Translations under genes and position numbers: made by a program
Part shown: positions 11,253-23,932 of the stretch, piece after piece
How the letters are laid out: each line of letters opens with the position of its first letter
Position numbering within the stretch: the first letter of the stretch is position 1
Assembly: GCA_002245135.1 (NCBI GenBank)
Contig: NGBS01000875.1
Coordinates: 62,001-126,000, forward strand
Reading direction: 5' to 3'
DNA length: 64,000 bases
DNA from: Proteromonas lacertae
Lineage: Eukaryota > Sar > Bigyra > Opalinata > Proteromonadidae
Notes under the pieces: generated by a model
The model's database searches: none
Told to the model about the DNA's origin: nothing
The model's input: only the letters and a program-made list of their open reading frames with translations

Positions 11253-13284
11253 TTAAAATGTTGATTGTACTCTATCACAAGCATCACCACTATAACCTCC
11301 AAAACAAGTACATAATCCTGTTGTATAATCGCACTTTCCTCTACCACTACAATCTCTATATTCAGAATTTTCATCCATATTTGTTGCAGATAATGGATCT
11401 TTATCAGAAGGACATTCAATTAAAGAACAATCACTTCCTCTATAGCCTCCATCGCACTTACAAGCATAGATTATATCTTGACCATATATGTCGTTATTAG
11501 TAGGATCGGTTATACCACTCAATGGAAGACATTTACCTCTTCCATTACAATTATTAGGGCAAGTTCTTCTTTGACATGCAGATCCTTGGTATCCTTCATC
11601 ACATTTACATACTCCAGAGGATCTATCACAAGTGCCTTTGCCACTACATTCTACTTGAGGATGAGCACCAGCTGAATTGACTAAAAATGCAAAATCCTTT
11701 TCTGAATTTTCACCTTCTAATATTCTTCTTGGATTTTCTGACTCTGTTGGGACTTCTTCATCAGTTACATCTGTTGGTTTTGTAAACATAATTTCTGGTG
11801 TGTATTTAAAACTACCACCTATATCTATACTTGTAATTGTTGCAGTTGCTTTTAACATTGGTCCAGGACAAGTTCTAACTCCTTTATTATCTTTTGTACA
11901 TTCACTAAATTGCATTACTTCTACAGTAGCACCTTTAATAACTGTTTGCTTAATTTCTTGTATAGTTGGAGTTACTATTTTAGCATCAGGATCAAGCTTC
12001 TTAAATATCTTTAATGAAGGTGGAACATAAGTAATAGTTGTCTCATCTATTATAGTTTCACCTGGTTTAACATTATCTATTCTTACTTCTTCCTCTGGTA
12101 CTTCTTCATCACTATTATCAGTACCTGTTACATCATCTTCACCTTCATCATCTGTAAATAATAATCTTCTATCACTTCCTCCTTCTGTTGGTGTTGTTGT
12201 TGGTGTTGGTGTTGGTGCAGTTTGTCCTCCCCAAAGTACTAAGCCATCTTCAGTTCTACCTGCTACACCATCTGGACCTACTATAGCTGATATATCTGAT
12301 GACATTAATGGAATTGGACCGAATTGTTTGGAATATAAAAATGAACATTTACCTATTGGAGTATGTGTTGGATCTTCTTTATCATTTCCTTTAATTAATA
12401 TTCCATTAACATCTCCTGTAGTTTTTGATACAGTTACAGTGTATATCCTACTAACAGTTGGATCTCTTTCTGTATTCTCATTTTCTGTTGGATTAAGACA
12501 TGTCATATTTACTTCATTATTTACAAATCTTGTTGTTGGTGGAAAACTATATAGATTTGTCAATATTGACACTAAATCACCTCTTACTGTAACACCTTTA
12601 GTAAAATCATCCTTTTCATCAAAATTGAAAAATGCAAACATTGATAAATCCCTTCTAAAACCAGTTATTTTACAATATGCTATTGTATCTAATTTATTTT
12701 CATCTTCAGATCCTGATACTTGAACACCATAAAGTTGTCCTATTCTTAAACTTTGAGGATTGAAAAGCCCTGTATGAAATATATTAAAATCTGCAACATA
12801 TTTATAATCTGAATCATAACAAGATACAGCTCCTCCATAGTAATTATCAAATACTCCATCATATTCATCCAATTCTAGTAGATACTTACAACCAGCTGGA
12901 CCAGTTGAATCACATATAGTGTTTTTAGGAGCTCCATTTCTACCGTAACCATTTCCAACATATGTGGCACTATATACTGTTCCAGATATTTCAAATAATT
13001 CTTCTTGACCTTCTAGAATTGCTGCACCAAAAGATTTCCCTTTAGGACAGATCTCTAACAAAAATAAATAATTAAACAGAAATAAAGATATAAATACTCT
13101 TAGAACAATCAGCTCCTGTCCACATATATTCAGTATCATCACCACTATTTATACCAACACCCTTTTGTTGATAACAAATACATCTCCCATTTAACAAGCA
13201 CTTTCCATGCCCAGAACATCCATTAGGACAAAACACTGCTGAAACAACTGAAATTATAACTATTAAGCTTGAAATGTGATTCAT
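11253..13284 (-). CDS. Secreted EGF-like (tenascin-type) protein
   Basis: Two exons (intron 13097-13055) encode 662 aa. A signal peptide ([15 protein letters not shown]) is followed at once by an EGF-like unit, [11 protein letters not shown], ending GADCSK. The centre has a Thr/Pro-rich and acidic stretch (about 12070-12220) and no clear domain. The C-terminal third carries more EGF-like units ([43 protein letters not shown]) separated by the [15 protein letters not shown] pattern. There is no TM segment or lipid anchor at the C-terminus, so it should be secre​ted. A paralogue lies at 27479-28777. The element AAGCTTGA is about 30 bp upstream of the ATG on this strand. Confidence 0.85.
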
Positions 13285-13459
13285 TTGTTTACGATGGTTA
13301 AAACAGGACCAAGTCAAGCTTTTTCTAAAATCCTATTTTGTGAAGCTTGAAAGCAATGAATAGTCCTATTAACACCATAAAACAAGTACTAAATAGATAA
13401 ACAATAATATTCCAAATAATAAAAAATAAAATATGAAAAATCAATTAATAAATATTAAA

Positions 13460-15855
13460 TTACTGTGATCTTAATGATACAAAATACGTAATTTCATTAC
13501 CTTGTTTCTTGGAAATAAATGATGAATTAACTTTCTTAATCACTTGCTTTAAAAACAAAGGTGAGTTGATTAAATCAAAATTGATATGTTGAGTATAGTA
13601 TTTGAGTATAACTTCAGGATGATCATTATTCTGCATATATTTATACATAATCTTCTTATATTTCAATGGTAATATAAAAGAGGGTATATAAATGTCTTTG
13701 TTATATTCATTTGTTGAAAGTAATGTCGTACTAGGTTTTGTATTAGCATTTGTATCTACAATAATCATAGCAGAACCACCAGCTGTTTGAACATTTCTCA
13801 TCTTCTCTACAAAACTACATTTACCTCTTTGAACAACTACAATAGCTTGGCTCGAGATTTTCTTGATTGATTCACAAGCTGTTATTGGTGAAGCAATTGT
13901 TAAGATCCCATACATTCCTTCATTAGGAAATATATTATCATAAAATGAATTAATCAATTCAAAAAATAGATTAGGTTCAGAATGTATTTCCATTAACACT
14001 GGTTTGAAGTGTGATTTGAGTTTCCATGCGTTTGTTGATTTATCTTCTATTATACAGAATATACCATAATTATTAGTGGGTATAGAATACTATATTAAAA
14101 TAAAATAACAAAAATATATACAAGTGATGAAGAAAATAGCATTTTTCTAGGAGTATATGTTTTACACATTAATTCTGATCTGTATATTAGTTTATTATAA
14201 TTATTATATTCACTAACCACTTTCCAATTAGGATTTACTTTCTTTAACACATCTAATAATACGAAATGACCTTGAGTAGTGAATATAACATTAGTTGGAT
14301 CTAATGGCAAATAACCATATGTGTTTGTATTAGGAAAACTTGAATTCATTGATCTTAATCCACTATTCATTAATAAATATAAATATTTGATCGTTTCACT
14401 AAAGAAATAACTATCAAGTCTATCTTCAAGCCTATAAGTATCAGTATCAGCAATAGAAGCAAAGCCACAATCAACTTTTGTATTTTTAATCAAATCATTT
14501 ACAATTTCTATACCTATTTTTAGATAATAAGGATTCTTTGTCACTTCATATAGATAATAAGTACTTTCAATAAATTCAGGTCTTAAGGGATAATATTTAA
14601 ATTGACTTTTATGTTCACGAATATCGTAAGTCTCAGGAAATGCTTTATATTTCTTCCATATCTGATAATATCCTTTATGATAATATTCCGCCAATTCTAT
14701 ATTACCAATTAATACTTCAATACTAGGCCAAAATGCTTGAACTGCTGCAACTCTATATCTTAATATATTCCCATTATTCATATCAGTTTCTAAGTGATAA
14801 GGACCTTTGCGAAGATATAGGTTAATACTGTGATAACTGCTATTAAATATAATAAATAAATCAGGATCATTAAATATGGAATATCCTTTAATTAAATATT
14901 CATAATAGCTATCACAACTTAATCCAGTCCATGATATACTATTACTCCATATCCCTGTATTGCTATTAATATCACTCCCTAATAAGTTAATCTTACTACG
15001 ATGTCTCCATATTTCTAACATTGCTCTTTTAGTGATATTGTAATAGGTATAATTATTGGTTAAGATGGCGAGTGTACCAAATTCTACGATTAATGTTCCT
15101 GCTGCTGCTATACAGGTACTTGGGGTTTCGTTGTCGATTTTACCTGTTTTTAAATTGACACGATGTTCAGGTATTCCTGTTTTTGTATCAAAGGCTGGTA
15201 ATAACTATACATACATACATAACAATTATTATTATTATATACTTTTTTTCCTATTTTTTCTGCAAGTTGTAATATTTCATTGTTATAGTTTTTACAGAGA
15301 TTTAATTTATCAGATATACATAATTGATGAGCTGATAATAATCCACCTAATATACGAATAGTTGTTTCAAAACTATTAAAAATAAATAATAAAATTATAT
15401 ATACACAGAAACATTAACATCTCTTTCAAATGATATTAATGATGGTAATAATGATATTGCATCTTGAAATTCTTCTTTATATCCTAATACAGCTAATGTG
15501 TCTAATAAATCAACATATGTTAATGAATATCCACCTAATACATCGTCTAATGTTCCACGTTTACGATTATACCACTTTCTAGCTTGACAGGTTAAAGGCA
15601 TTAATTCATCGAAGGGATAAGCGTGCTAGATAGTATATACATAGTGAATATTTGCATACATCCATATATGAATAAAAAGCATGTTCAAACATGTCTTTAA
15701 CTTTGTTTCTATACTCTATAAAACATCATTTCATACCTTTGATGTAAAATTTCTTCAAAAGTTAAATCCAAACACTGAGATAAAGCAAGAGAATAACAAA
15801 TTAGTAGTAAAAATAAAATAAATTTAATCCACGAATTTATTATACTGATATCCAT
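13460..15855 (-). CDS. EDEM3: EDEM3-like ER alpha-mannosidase (GH47) with PA domain
   Basis: EDEM proteins trim mannose from misfolded glycoproteins for ER-associated degradation. Six exons (introns 15736-15709, 15659-15626, 15404-15373, 15242-15205, 14121-14090) give 743 aa. After a signal-like start, the GH47 fold begins with YPFDELMPLTC, GGYSLTYVDLLDTLAVLG and FETTIRILGGLLSAH. It includes EDRLDSYFFSETIKYLYLL, which holds a conserved acidic residue, and TQGHFVLLD. The C-terminal region (about 13560-13990) is a protease-associated domain with VVVQRGKCSFVEKMRNVQ, which separates EDEM3 from EDEM1/2. I see no KDEL-type tail; the protein ends LRSQ. Confidence 0.9.
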
Positions 15856-15984
15856 CGTTTTAAATTATATCCGAGGTAGAATACGCTATATACTAAGCGA
15901 ATAAACAAACAAGAAAAAACTCAAGCCAAGTTTTTTCTCATTTTAAATTATCATTTTTTCTTATCAATACAAGCATAATTTCAG

Positions 15985-16393
15985 ATGAGCGATGAATTAT
16001 CAAAGTTTAATGAAAGTATATAAGCTATAAAATTCAAATTCTATTTGATTTTCATCTTCTTTATATATTTATTTAGAATTAATATCAGTTATAACAAACG
16101 ATGGTAGAAATTTTGTTGTATGTTTATGTATTATATTGTTTAATAGGGTATTTTGAAAGGAGAAGATCAGTGTGTTAATATAATTCTTGATAATTGTCAA
16201 GAGCGAATATTTTCAATTAATGAAGGTGTAAAAATAGAAGAAATGGGTGTATATTTGATAAGAGGAGATGATATGTATATTTACTGCATTTATTTTGAAT
16301 AGAGCTGTTATAGGTGAAATTGATAAAAGTACAGATGAAGGAATCGATTATTCATCAATCAAATCAGCATGCTTACCTCCAATTGTCCATTAA
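15985..16393 (+). CDS. LSM8: U6 snRNA-associated Sm-like protein LSm8
   Basis: Four exons (introns 16016-16076, 16118-16146, 16275-16302) give 96 aa, the usual LSm8 size. Sm1 is present as VITNDGRNFVGILKGEDQCVNIILDN and Sm2 as GVYLIRGDDIAVIGEID. LSm8 marks the nuclear LSm2-8 ring that binds the U6 3' end, so this is a core splicing gene, in keeping with the intron-rich genome. It is divergent from EDEM3, with 130 bp between the starts. CAAGCCAAG at 15922-15930 lies upstream. The fragments are too small to be found as one reading frame; the exon joins rest on family conservation. Confidence 0.92.
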
Positions 16394-16468
16394 TTTATTA
16401 GTAATTGTATGTTTCTTTTAAATCTGTTGATTCTCAATCAAAAAATCTAATACAAACACAAAAAATAT

Positions 16469-17359
16469 TTATTTCTTTGGTTGTAATTCATCAACAGCCT
16501 TTTTGAAATCTTTATATGTTAAAACCATCACACATCTATAATCTGGATCATTTTCATACTCTTCAGGGTTAGTTACATGGAATAAGTATGAACATTTGGA
16601 ATACTTAAGATAGATACCATCTTCATAGTGTAAAAATTGAGCATTATTTACATCATGTGTTACTTTGGACTTCTTATTTTTCTTCTTCTTTTTTCCACTT
16701 TCATCAGTATTACTATTCACAGGTATTGATTGAGGATCAGCAAAATAATAACAAGGACATACCATTATTATATTTTCAAGGTTAAATCTTTTAGGTTCAT
16801 CTTCTACACCATTCTTTTTCGCATATTCTATATCATCATATACACACTTATGTAATGGAGGAACTAATTCATCAGGAACATTTATTAATCTTTCATTAAA
16901 TAATATACCACTCTTTGGATTGTTTATATATGTTTTAAATGAGTTTAACAAGTCAGATGGACAGGCTTGAGAAATAAAATCAACTAAATCTTTCATATAA
17001 GATATTTTCTATAAATAACAATAAAAATCATATACTTCTTCATGTTTGATATTCAGCACTGTGGCAAATCCATAGGCATCACCAGTATCATCTACTGAGA
17101 TCATCGTTCCAACGATTACTTGTTTTACTATTGAATCAGATAATTCTGAGAGATTCATCTTTGTTCCAGGAATATATTTCTTCAACAAATTACGAATACT
17201 TTTGAAATTTATTTCTTTTGGATCATCAAAACTGAATTCTACTTCTATATCACTTTGTTCTTCATCTGGTTCAAATTTTAAATCTTCATTTTCATCACTG
17301 GATGATTCACTGTCACTTTTCTCTGGTGATACTATATTCTCTGCTTTTCTCTTTGGCAT
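16469..17359 (-). CDS. BCCIP: BCCIP/Bcp1 family protein
   Basis: A 287-aa protein from two exons, with a 27-bp intron (17035-17009) that carries a stop if retained. The N-terminus has a nuclear-localisation-like MPKRK and acidic stretches. The fold motifs VEFSFDDPKEINF, LSELSDSIVKQ..VGTMISVDDTGDAYGFATVLN and a C-terminal FKKAVDEL match the BCCIP/Bcp1 family. That family chaperones ribosomal protein uL14 and supports nuclear export and, in animals, BRCA2 function. An insert rich in Lys (KKKKKNKKSK) is at about 16670-16690. An upstream frame on the same strand (17550-17401) could splice in phase to it but would add a TM helix to a nuclear protein, so I kept the ATG at 17359. Confidence 0.85.
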
Positions 17360-17759
17360 TATCTCAAAAATTGATAAAATGCTAATTGAAATATTACCGT
17401 TTCAACTTTTTGTTTTTGTTTTTTCTTGACTATAGAATCATGTTTGGAAAAATAACCATACATATTGATTAATTGATAGAATATATTAACCAAATATATG
17501 AAAATTAATGTCAATATGGAGAGATTACGGCTAATTTGAATTGAAACCATCTATGCTTATATAAATAGTTCACAGTAATAGATTTCATGTCTCTACATGA
17601 AAATAAATCGGTAAGTGATTATTATATCTTTATATACAACAAATATTTAGAGTTAACAAAATTCACTAAAATCACTGATTTATTAGAGTATATTCAATAT
17701 TATATATTGTAGTTCATTCAATCTACTATTCAAACCATATATCGGAACTTCTATACCAT

Positions 17760-20700
17760 ATGCATACAAATACCAAAAGAAAATCTTCAGATGGTGAGAA
17801 TCAAGACAAAAAAGTCTTTAAAGTCGAAAATTATGATGTTTCTAGTGAATTAGAGTATGAATTAAACGATATTTACTCTATTAATAGAAATGAGAGAAAA
17901 TTCATTATAATAATTGCTGAAAGTGAAAGAATGAAAGTGGATAGAGATATACTGTCTAAGAATCTGATATTTAAAAGTATAATTGAGGATATGTTGTTTG
18001 AAAATGAGTTGATATTGCATGAAAATGTGAAAAAAGATGGGTTTATCACTTTGATGAATTATTATGAAGGAAGAACAATCAACATAGATGATAAGAATGT
18101 GAATTCCTTACTCTTAATATGTTTATATTATGGTGAAGAGAATTTATTGGACAAATGTATAGAGTATATTGTAAAGAACAACATAAATGTTGAAGTAACC
18201 ATTACACTATTAAAGTTCATAACTGCAATTAGTAAAGTTAAAAAATATTCAGTTTTATATAAATATATTATTAAAAAATGTAAATATCATTATAATGAAA
18301 TAATAAAAAATCATATTTTAGAATTAGATGAAAAAGCAATAGAATTTATACTAGAAACTAATTGTTTATCAATAGACAGTGAGAATATGATAGTTAATCA
18401 ATTGAAATATTACTATAATAACAAAAACGAAGTTGAAGAGAATTTTATAGAAAGAATATCATTATTAATAAACTGGAACAGAGTGGTTGTAGATGCAAAA
18501 TGTAATGGAATATTCAAAAATTATTATAAACATCAATCAAAGATATATGATAGAATGTATATATTAGAATTTCCTGAATTTTCAAAGAAAAATCCATTAA
18601 TTGATATATTCAAATCCTACTATTTTAATGATATCAAGTTTCATAATATTGAAGAAGATAACTTTAAAAAATTTGATGAAATATATGAAGATGATAATTT
18701 GCATTTTATAGCAGATTGTCTATTTACCAAAAATATCAAATTTACCATATCAGTATTAAAATGTTTAACTGATGCAAAATGTTTATTAGATTATTTTTTT
18801 TATGATAATGAAGTTGAAGATCTGTTAAATATATTAATGAAAGAGTATTTTTACAACTCTCATAACTTAAAAGATATAATGAGATGTATTACTTTGTTTC
18901 GATTTGGTATATATATATATAATCTATAATATATTTAAATAGATCTCATTTTGAATGTAATAACATCTATATATTCTTCAAATGAAGAAATAAATGAATT
19001 CTTATTGACTTTAATTTATGAACCATACACAAATGCTAAATTGTTTAGTGATATAAATTCATATCTGAATAGCATAGGTTATGAAGAGAATTATCTAGAT
19101 TTGTACAAAGATAATCAATTGGTAGAATTTAAATACAATAGAATATTATATAAATTTCATGTTAATAAGTGTGTATATATAATACCATCTGTCTCCAATT
19201 GCCAGAATTTATGTATTTTCACAATATCGCCAAGTATTTTCATTTTAATTTATGTTAATATATAAATAGATCTTCCAGATGGATTAACAATAAATAGAAG
19301 AAATGGAATAATAAGTGGATCAACTAAAGAAGTAACAGATACAGAATATACAATTATGTGTAAAAGTCCTAGTAATGTATTACTATTCAAAATAAGATTA
19401 TCAATTGGAACATTAACACAGTTTTATTATCCCAAATCAGTATTTTCCCATAATTTGAATGAAGAAGTGTCAATAAAACCAATATGTGATGGAGATTATT
19501 GTGAATATGGTATTGTTAAAAATCTACCTAAAGGATTGAGTTTTGATAAAACTAGTGGAATAATAAGTGGAAAAATATCAAATGAAATAAGATATGAAAA
19601 TGTATTAGTGACTTGTAGAGATCCAAAAGGTAAAGTACTTTCTTGTTGGTTAGATTTAGATTTTGGAGTAGTTACAAAATTCTTCTATCCTTCAAATCAT
19701 TTATCTTTAAATCTAAATGAAGAAGTATTATCAAAACCAATTCATGATGGTAATATAGTTCGTTTTAGAATAGAGGAAGGAAAATTACCAAAAGGTTTAA
19801 AACTCGATGTAAAAAATGGTTATATAAAAGGAAAGCTACAAGAACATGTAGGAGATAATTATTGTATAGTAACGGCTTATACCAAATTATCAAATCTAAA
19901 AACAAGAATAAGAATTACATCTGGTATAATATACATATGTCTATATTTATTTATATTGCTAGGAAAAGTAACATTATTCAAATACAATAATCATCATTGT
20001 TATTTAAATATTAACAGTGAATTACATATGAAACCTAAAGTTAATAATGGTGATTTTATATTTTATACTACTTCAGGTATAATATTTCTATTATTTCTTA
20101 TCAATAGACTTACCAAATGGATTATCATTAAATATTAATACTGGAGAAATATCAGGCAGAATAACTGGCAGATTTGAAGATAGATCATATACTATTACTT
20201 GTAAATCTCAATCTAATGTGTTAAAAGATATAATAAATATAGCTCATTTTAATTCAATATCCTATAAACCAAAAATGGGAGTTAAATCATGTTTAAACAA
20301 TCATATTAGATTACAAAACAATTCAGTAATTCAGCTTGAATTAAGTTGTAATATTCCAACTTATAATTTCTCAATAACTCCTAAATTACCAGATTGTTTA
20401 TTTCTTTTACCTAATAGAAATATAATTGGTATAACAAATACTCAAAGTAAAAGCATTAAATACAAAATATCTTTTAATACTGCCAATACAGAATGTTATG
20501 ATTATTATTATATATCAATTGGTGAATTAACTACATTCTATTATGATAAAAAGCAATATGATATTAAAAATGGAGAAGAATTTGATATAAATTGTAATTG
20601 TGATGGAGATGATTGTTTTTTCAGCATTACTCCTGAACTACCTCCAACAGTATCATTTGATAATAAAACAGGAAGAATTCATGGAAAATGGGATAATACA

Positions 20701-21030
20701 TATCCAAGTAAATATTATATATCATGTGAAAATGATACAAATTCTATTAATACTGAGATAATAATCAGATATGATGATATAACATACTTTTCATACAAAC
20801 AATACTATTTCAAAATCAATAGAAATGAATATTTCATATTAAAACCAGAAACTGATGGAGAAAATGTGAAATATTTTATAGAAGATATGTTACCCCAATC
20901 TATAAGTCTAGATGAGAAGAGAGGAATAATAGAAGGTTTATACAGTAAATGTGAAAAGTTGAATATAACAGTAGAATGCCGAAACTTTTTTAATTATAAG
21001 AAATGTGAATTTACAATAGAATTTATCTAA
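17760..21030 (+). CDS. BTB-like protein fused to He_PIG Ig-like repeats
   Basis: Five exons (introns 18907-18942, 19234-19269, 19924-19962, 20077-20107) join in phase to 1042 aa. Residues about 50-150 look like a BTB/POZ domain (FIIIIAESERMKVDRDILSKN, then LMNYYEGRT and a helical end), followed by a BACK-like helical region to about 400. From about 480 to the end there are at least six putative Ig repeats of the He_PIG type: LPDGLTINRRNGIISG, LPKGLSFDKTSGIISG, LPKGLKLDVKNGYIKG, LPNGLSLNINTGEISG, PPTVSFDNKTGRIHG, PQSISLDEKRGIIEG, each near a ThrxPheTyr strand. There is no signal peptide or TM. He_PIG repeats are normally extracellular and BTB is intracellular, so this architecture is odd. The whole-frame joins make a mis-fusion of two genes less likely. 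Confidence 0.75.
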
Positions 21031-21123
21031 ATGTTAAATAATAATATTTTGATATTACATTTTTTTTTATCCAGTATTTTTAAACTATAATAAAAAAAAA
21101 ATAAAAACATAATAACTAATCAT

Positions 21124-22191
21124 TTACTTTTCTTTATCATTATTTTCTTTACTTTCATGTTTAATCAAAATGGGATTTGTTGGTAAAGACATTGGAGGAG
21201 GAGGAACAACATATTTACTCTTCAATTGATATATAAATCTCTTTTCCAGTGGAAGTGGATCTAAATGGTAATGTTCTCTCAAAGCATTCGATTTTAATAA
21301 TAAATTTTGTAATACACCAATACAACTAGTAGTAATCCAATACAAACAAAGTCCAGTACTTACTCTAGTGCATAAAATAGCAGTAAATATTGACATGAAA
21401 TTCATAAATAATTTCATTGTTCCTGATTGAACTTGAGAAGCTGAAGCAAAATTAACTGTGAAATATAAGAATAAACCTGATAAAGCAGGTAATATAAATA
21501 TAGGATCAGGATTAGCCATATTGCACCATAAGAAATGAGAAGTCTTAAAATCTGGAAAAACTTGATCCAATTTCATAATTCCTCTGAAAAAAACGAATAA
21601 AACTGGTAATTGGACTAATGGAGCTATTAACATGGATGGCATTGATATTGAATGTCTTTTCATTAAACTCTATTAAAAATATACTCATTTATATACTTGA
21701 AAATCATTTTGCGATTGTTTTAGTAATTCAGTATCTCTGATTTGTTGAGCATATTTAATTTTGGCATTGATTTCATCCATTTCGACTTTGATACATGCCA
21801 TTTTTTCTGATTGAATAGTTGAATGGATTAACAGAGGTAATAATGCTAATCTTATAACAGCTCCACCTATTATTATTGAACTCCACCAACCAAATCCTAC
21901 TCCATGTATTGTATTTAAGAAGGAACAAACCCATCCAGAAGGTCCATCTATTTAATACAAAAATTAAATGAATAAAATATATATACGAGGAATTGAAGTG
22001 GCAAATGCAATCATTGGTGTAGAAGAGCATAATGTACTTTGAATATTGGGTAATATATTTTGTATAGCTGGAATTATCGAACTTATCTTTCTTTTGGATG
22101 AATATATGAGAACACCTTTATAATTAGATCTTTGCACAGATTTCAATAGATTTTTGTTTCTAGCCACTTTCGATAGAAAGAAAATTGACAT
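21124..22191 (-). CDS. OXA1: Oxa1/YidC family mitochondrial membrane insertase
   Basis: Three exons (introns 21986-21948 and 21696-21670) give 333 aa. The N-terminus is basic and Ser-rich (MSIFFLSKVARNKNLLKSVQ), like a mitochondrial presequence. The core has GVGFGWWSSIIIGGAVIRLALLPLLIHS, the cytoplasm-facing helical hairpin, and later SMLIAPLVQLPVLFVFF and RVSTGLCLYWITTSCIGVLQN, which fit the five-TM Oxa1 fold. Oxa1 inserts mitochondrially made proteins into the inner membrane, so the organism probably has a mitochondrion or related organelle that still does this; an anaerobic organelle could retain it. Confidence 0.9.
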
Positions 22192-22194
22192 TTC

Positions 22195-22415
22195 TTAAAT
22201 ATGAGATTTGAACAGATCTAGACCATTTTTTAATTTTATGATTTCCTCCTTATCAAGGATATCTTCAAGATTATTTATTGCACCAACATGCAATCCATTG
22301 TCACAGTATATTATAAATGAATAATGAAGACTAGAATACTTCTAAGAACTACTTATAATCGACCTGTATAGAATATAGTATTTTTAATAATTGTAGAAAC
22401 AATATCAAATCTCAT
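22195..22415 (-). CDS. Possible small gene, exon structure unresolved
   Basis: An ATG at 22415 starts MRFDIVSTIIKNTIFYT, and an open stretch at about 22195-22320 encodes IIYCDNGLHVGAINNLEDIL and a charged helix ending FKSHI. I could not join them in phase with a GT-AG intron; the 33-bp candidate 22362-22330 gives the wrong frame by one base. The stop lies 3 nt before the OXA1 ATG and the start is 38 bp from the divergent mitoribosomal-like gene, which fits the compact layout here. No family is recognised. Confidence 0.3.
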
Positions 22416-22453
22416 TAGAAAAGATAAAATCAATAGATGTTACATTCAGTGGA

Positions 22454-22833
22454 ATGGCAGAAGGAACTACAGGAATGAGAGAGTTTTACAGGCAAATCAA
22501 TGGTAAAAATGTAAGATATGTAGATGTATATTTTATAGATATCTGCATCAAATCCCGAATGCAAAAAGAATCTGACAATAAACCATGATGGTATTGTACC
22601 AACGATTACAATAGAATGGAGTATGTTATTTATTAATGATTGATTTAGGTAATAAAACCACAACAGTTTGGGAAGCTCAATATATGAGTCTAATAGACAT
22701 TTTTGAGAAGATCAGGTTAACAAGTAGACAGGTCGATTTTGAAGAACATAAAGCAGACTGGGAGAATTACAAGAAAGAAAATTTACAAAAATTCAAAGAA
22801 ATAATAAAAGAAAAATATAATATTAAGTGTTAA
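22454..22833 (+). CDS. Probable mitochondrial ribosomal protein with L51/S25/CI-B8 thioredoxin-like fold
   Basis: Three exons (introns 22511-22538 and 22621-22648, both 28 bp) give 107 aa. The sequence GMREFYRQINGKNISASNPECKK, then VPTITIEWSNKTTTVWEAQYMSLIDIFEKI, follows the pattern of the L51/S25/CI-B8 domain: a helix, the NP motif, an edge strand, and a last helix. Candidates are a fungal MRP49-like (mL61) or mS25-like mitoribosomal protein; NDUFA2 is possible but less similar. Identification is by pattern only. It stands beside OXA1, another mitochondrial gene, which may be chance. Confidence 0.5.
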
Positions 22834-22869
22834 AAATTTGTTTTATTTTTCTATTCTATTTTTATCTTA

Positions 22870-23425
22870 TTACATTTGGATGTCTGGTGGTGGTCTGTGT
22901 TTTTTAGCTTCTTCTCTTACTCTTCTTTCATATTCCTTAATATCTTCTTTATAAACCATTATTGGCTCTCTTTGTGCTGGATCATTAGGATTTGGATGGA
23001 TTAGAAGGTCCTGAATGCCAAGTAATATCTGTTTAATTGTAATTGATGGTTTCCAGTCTTTATCTTCATTCACTATACTTAAACACACACTTCCTGAAGG
23101 AAAAATATTGGGATGAAAGAGTGTAGGTACAAATTTGCAATGTGGAGGTTTACTTGGATATTCTTCTGGAAAAGTTAGCGTTAAGTTGTATAATCCTCCT
23201 TCCCAAGGTGACTAGATTGTATAAATTCATTATATAGATACATTTTCTGGTCCTGGTATAGCACATTCCCATACCATTATATTGGTAGATCCGTCGGCGT
23301 TCTTTGATGGTCTTGCCTATAAAAAATATAGAAAATCAATAGTAAAATACAATAAAACCAAATGGATGTTCTTTACGCCATTTCTTTCTTTCTTCATTTA
23401 ATCTCGATCTAGCAATACCAGACAT
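22870..23425 (-). CDS. UBC9: SUMO-conjugating enzyme UBC9
   Basis: Three exons (introns 23350-23317 and 23241-23212) give 163 aa. It begins [24 protein letters not shown], the UBC9 N-terminal helix that binds [20 protein letters not shown] and [14 protein letters not shown] follow, with the catalytic Cys at residue 93, the same number as in human UBC9. After it comes [19 protein letters not shown]. This E2 transfers SUMO from E1 to substrates. It is convergent with the mitoribosomal-like gene. TAAGCCCAAG on this strand about 30 bp upstream resembles the recurring promoter motif. Confidence 0.95.
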
Positions 23426-23932
23426 AGTGATGAAAAATTGATGATTAAAAGGACTTGGGCTTATAATTTGTCCGTTTCTCAATACAATTGAGCTAGAGAT
23501 TCACTTTGAAAAGCCTCACTTTAACTTTTATTCTTTTTGTCATTATTTCACCATAGAAATGTATTATGTGATGATTAAATAGATTATCTGGATAAAAATC
23601 AATCGAATATCAGAAATAAATAGAATATTGTGGATAGTATAAATCTAAAGTAAGAATTATTACAGTTTTTAAATGGATTATGGAGTGTTTCTTAGTAATG
23701 TAATTAATTATATTACTCACTTCAGATTAATTGATAGATGTTAATGATTAGAGCTGTTCTGTAATGATATTCACCCGTAAAGATGTTGATTTATAAAAGG
23801 CAATAGTGCAGGTATTATTAGCACCGTTATAACTGATGAAGATAAGGCGTGTTTAATGATTTTATCATCATCCAATCAAATTCTAACTCATTTCAATTTC
23901 GCGCCATTTTTTGAAACTCTTCAATTACATCA
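23426..23932. other. Intergenic region between UBC9 and RNR
   Basis: About 500 bp between two divergent genes with no coding support that I can see. It holds TTTGAAAAGCC near 23510 and the E2F-like site at 23897-23905. I looked for a cobalamin riboswitch because the RNR is B12-dependent, and saw no B12-box-like conserved core. Confidence 0.5.
23897..23905 (+). promoter_or_regulatory. E2F-like site upstream of the RNR gene
   Basis: TTTCGCGCC matches the E2F/DP consensus TTTSSCGC exactly and lies 28 bp before the RNR ATG. GC-rich octamers are rare in this AT-rich window. E2F control of ribonucleotide reductase at S phase is established in animals and plants; here it is inferred. Confidence 0.5.

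Noticed and set aside
17401-17550. Upstream minus-strand exon that could splice in phase to BCCIP
   Set aside because: It would put a TM helix ahead of the nuclear-type MPKRK start. The ATG at 17359 gives a family-typical protein.
17587-17797. A three-exon 47-residue frame on the plus strand with two short GT-AG introns
   Set aside because: It overlaps the first 38 bases of the BTB-He_PIG gene in another frame, has no recognisable motif and needs an acceptor chosen only to avoid a stop.
23426-23932. Cobalamin riboswitch before the B12-dependent RNR
   Set aside because: No B12-box-like core or suitable multi-stem structure is visible, and such riboswitches are not established in eukaryotes.
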